Positions 5,329 to 7,254 of a stretch of DNA of 7,254 nucleotides are shown here, piece after piece; the stretch's first letter is position 1, and every line of letters starts with the position of its first letter. The stretch spans positions 1,511-8,764 of the forward strand of contig DNAS01000007.1 of the NCBI GenBank assembly GCA_003485185.1, in the 5' to 3' direction. The position numbers and the translations under genes were made by a program. The notes under the pieces are model-generated. The model saw nothing but the letters and a program-made list of their open reading frames with translations. It searched no databases and had not been told where the DNA came from. This DNA comes from Phycisphaerales bacterium. Its GTDB lineage: Bacteria > Planctomycetota > Phycisphaerae > SM23-33.

Positions 5329-6417
5329 ATGACACAATACGCCGGACTTCAGCGTAAACCCGCGCCCAACTGGCGCGGACTGGTGGACAACATCCTCCGC
5401 AAGGGCACGCCCGACCGGGTGTACCACATGGAACTGTTCCATGACGCGGAAATCCGCAACGCCATCGCCGATCGGTTCGACCTGCTGGCGGGCGTGCGGC
5501 GCGACGACCCTCGCTACGAACTGAAGAAACTCATCGCGGTCAACCGCTTCTGCGGATTCGATTACGTGGTGGCCGGCGTGGGCGTGGCCTTTCCGAGCTA
5601 CCGCGCCGTCGCGGAAGATTCAGCCGGGCTCGCCCGCTCCAACGGGCGGTCGTTCCAGGACGAGCACACCGGGCCGATCATGAGCTGGGAGGATTTCGAG
5701 AAGTTCACCTGGCCCGATCCGCACGCGCCCGAGCTGACGACCAACCTCGAATGGTTCGAGAAAAACCTGCCCGAGGACATGTGCGTCATCGGAGGCCTGG
5801 GAGGGCACCTCGCCGAGGAACTGTCCTGGCTGATGGGCTATGAGACGCTCTGCTTCGCGCTGTACGAGCAGCGCGACCTGGTCGAGGCGATCGCCGCGAA
5901 GCTGCTGGAAATCTTCCGCGTCTGCCTGGAGCGCACGCTGGAGTACAGCCGCGTCCGCCTCTACTGGTCCAGCGACGACTTGGGCTTCCGGACCGGCCTG
6001 CTGATCTCGCCCGACGACACGCGCAAGTTCGTGCTGGCCAACCACAAGGTGCTGGCGGAGATCTCGCACAAGGCCGGGCGCCCGTACCTGCTCCACGCCT
6101 GCGGGAACCTCAGCGACATCATCGACGACCTGACCGACGACGTGAAGATCGACGCCAAGCACAGCTTCGAGGACACCATCGAGTCCGTCTGCGACGCCAA
6201 GAAGACCTACGGGCAAAAGATCGCCCTCATCGGCGGGATAGACATGGACTTCCTCTGCCGCAGCGAGCCGCAGGCCATCCGCAAGCGCGTCCGCGAGACG
6301 CTGGACGTCTGCCTGCCCGGCGGCGGGTACTGCCTGGGCACGGGCAACAGCGTGGCCAACTACATCCCGCTGGACAACTACCTGGCGATGGTGGACGAGG
6401 GCCGGCTCTACGCCTGA
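5329..6417 (+). CDS. Uroporphyrinogen decarboxylase (URO-D) family protein, MtaA-like, copy 1
   Basis: A 362-residue cytoplasmic TIM-barrel protein of the URO-D superfamily, which includes heme-pathway HemE and corrinoid methyltransferases such as MtaA and CmuA. KGTPDRVYHME (25-35) is the usual N-terminal substrate-loop region, and GPIMSWEDFEKF (115-126) with the PDP after it is family-typical. HACGN (256-260) gives the H-x-C pair that binds zinc in MtaA-type enzymes. The third ligand is uncertain: C335, in GGGYCLGTGN, is the candidate, although the MtaA Cys position aligns better with Asn. Both the catabolic context and the tandem duplication argue against a heme-synthesis role. ATG 5329 follows GGGAG by seven bases; an in-frame TTG at 5305 has no such site. 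The gene lies 54 nt after the aldolase-like gene and 45 nt before a close paralog. A role in methyl transfer is inferred and no substrate can be named. Confidence 0.88.
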   Translation: MTQYAGLQRKPAPNWRGLVDNILRKGTPDRVYHMELFHDAEIRNAIADRFDLLAGVRRDDPRYELKKLIAVNRFCGFDYVVAGVGVAFPSYRAVAEDSAGLARSNGRSFQDEHTGPIMSWEDFEKFTWPDPHAPELTTNLEWFEKNLPEDMCVIGGLGGHLAEELSWLMGYETLCFALYEQRDLVEAIAAKLLEIFRVCLERTLEYSRVRLYWSSDDLGFRTGLLISPDDTRKFVLANHKVLAEISHKAGRPYLLHACGNLSDIIDDLTDDVKIDAKHSFEDTIESVCDAKKTYGQKIALIGGIDMDFLCRSEPQAIRKRVRETLDVCLPGGGYCLGTGNSVANYIPLDNYLAMVDEGRLYA

Positions 6418-6462
6418 GGCCGGCGCGAGATGTTTTCATCGCCTTAGGCAGGGAAGGATTCC

Positions 6463-7254
6463 ATGACACAGTACGCAGGACTGCAACGCGAATTCACGCC
6501 CGACTGGCGCGGACTGGTGGACAACCTCCTCCGCAAGGGCACGCCCGATCGCGTGTTCCACATGGAGTTGTTCCATGACAAAGAGGTCAGCGACGCCATC
6601 GCCGAGCGGTTCGACCTGATCCCGGGCGTCCGGCCCGACGACCCGCACTACGAGCTGAAGAAGATCGTCGCGGTCAACCGCTTCTGCGGATTCGACTACG
6701 TGTTGACGAGGACGCGCGTGGAATTCCCGCATCACCGCGCCGTCGCGGAAGACCAAGCCGGGCTGGCCCGCGCCAACGGGCGGTCGTTCCAGGACGAGCA
6801 CACCGGCCCGATCATGAGCTGGGAGGACTTCGAGAAGTTCGCCTGGCCCGACCCGCACGCGCCCGAACTGCTGGCGAGCCTGGAATGGCTCCAGGAAAAC
6901 CTGCCCGAGGACATGTGCATTGTCGGCGGCTTGGGAGGGCACTTCGCCGAGGAACTGTCCTGGCTGATGGGCTACGAGACGCTCTGCTTCGCGCTGTACG
7001 AGCAGCGCGATCTCGTCGAGGCGATCGCCGCCAAACTGCTGGAAATCTATCGCGTCTGCCTGGAGCGCACGCTCGAGTACAGCCGCGTCCGCATCTACTG
7101 GTCCGCCGACGACATGGGCTTCCGGACCGGCCTGCTGATCTCGCCCGACGACATGCGCAAACTGGTGCTGGCGAACCACAAGGTGCTGGCGGAAATCTCG
7201 CACAAAGCCGGACGCCCCTACATGCTTCACTCCTGCGGGAACCTCAGCGACATC
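6463..7254 (+). CDS. URO-D family protein, MtaA-like, copy 2 (partial, C-terminus off right edge)
   Basis: The first 264 residues of a second URO-D/MtaA-superfamily protein, with the reading frame open to the window edge. A gap-free hand alignment with copy 1 shows about 45 substitutions, or roughly 83% identity. A162-I195 is an identical 34-residue run, while residues 81-91 differ at 8 of 11 positions. HSCGN (256-260) keeps the H-x-C zinc pair at exactly the same position. ATG 6463 follows GGGAAGG (6451-6457). The 45-nt gap after copy 1 has no terminator, so the two are probably co-transcribed. The short and dissimilar spacer suggests an old tandem duplication rather than a fresh copy. Whether copy 2 keeps a third zinc ligand near 335 cannot be seen. 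The two could be subunits of one complex or handle different substrates. Confidence 0.85.
   Translation, partial: MTQYAGLQREFTPDWRGLVDNLLRKGTPDRVFHMELFHDKEVSDAIAERFDLIPGVRPDDPHYELKKIVAVNRFCGFDYVLTRTRVEFPHHRAVAEDQAGLARANGRSFQDEHTGPIMSWEDFEKFAWPDPHAPELLASLEWLQENLPEDMCIVGGLGGHFAEELSWLMGYETLCFALYEQRDLVEAIAAKLLEIYRVCLERTLEYSRVRIYWSADDMGFRTGLLISPDDMRKLVLANHKVLAEISHKAGRPYMLHSCGNLSDI

Noticed and set aside
4066..5442. Long open frame (458 codons) on the minus strand opposite the aldolase-like gene
   Set aside because: It is antisense to a gene with clear DRE-TIM motifs; GC-rich coding sequence commonly leaves the opposite strand open, and the translation shows no recognisable domain.
5329..6417. Genuine HemE (heme biosynthesis uroporphyrinogen decarboxylase)
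   Set aside because: The H-x-C pair, tandem duplication and catabolic neighbourhood fit the MtaA-like branch, and no other heme genes are nearby.
6436..7230. Minus-strand open frame opposite URO-D copy 2, with a similar one opposite copy 1 at 5620-6216
   Set aside because: The two antisense frames resemble each other only because the sense genes are paralogs; the sense strand has the ribosome sites and family motifs.

Overview
This GC-rich window looks like chromosomal DNA from a bacterium of the Planctomycetota/Lentisphaerota/Kiritimatiellota type or a related uncultured lineage. That placement is an inference. It rests on GC-rich coding sequence, tandem URO-D-family paralogs beside an IclR regulator and an MFS carrier, and a short palindromic extragenic repeat built from GGATGAA-like units. 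Taxonomy cannot be settled from this sequence alone. I see no rRNA, tRNA, CRISPR array, insertion sequence or phage gene.

The window splits into two divergent blocks around an intergenic region at about 3692-3838. Three genes on the minus strand read leftward: an MFS transporter (3691-2396), an IclR-family regulator (2239-1469), and a QueG/reductive-dehalogenase-like iron-sulfur protein (1333 to beyond the left edge). The IclR gene has a good sigma70-type promoter (TTGACT-N16-TACAAT) whose -10 box lies inside a 15-bp palindrome. A hairpin followed by six T's separates IclR from the iron-sulfur gene.

Four genes on the plus strand read rightward with gaps of 45-89 nt: a small unrecognised protein (3839-4231), an HMGL/DmpG-like DRE-TIM aldolase-fold protein (4321-5274), and two tandem URO-D/MtaA-superfamily proteins (5329-6417, and 6463 to beyond the right edge). 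The two URO-D paralogs are about 83% identical over the 264 residues visible in both.

Together the genes suggest an inducible catabolic locus, with uptake by the MFS carrier, sensing by IclR, and chemistry by the URO-D paralogs and the aldolase-like protein. URO-D/MtaA proteins and QueG-like proteins are both families with corrinoid-using members, so a cobamide-dependent methyl-transfer or demethylation step is a reasonable hypothesis. No corrinoid-binding protein is visible in the window, and the substrate is unknown. The most unusual items are the apparent repeat of the QueG-like N-terminal domain in the iron-sulfur protein, the aldolase homolog with Leu at the DmpG catalytic-base position, and a cluster of substitutions at residues 81-91 between the two URO-D copies.
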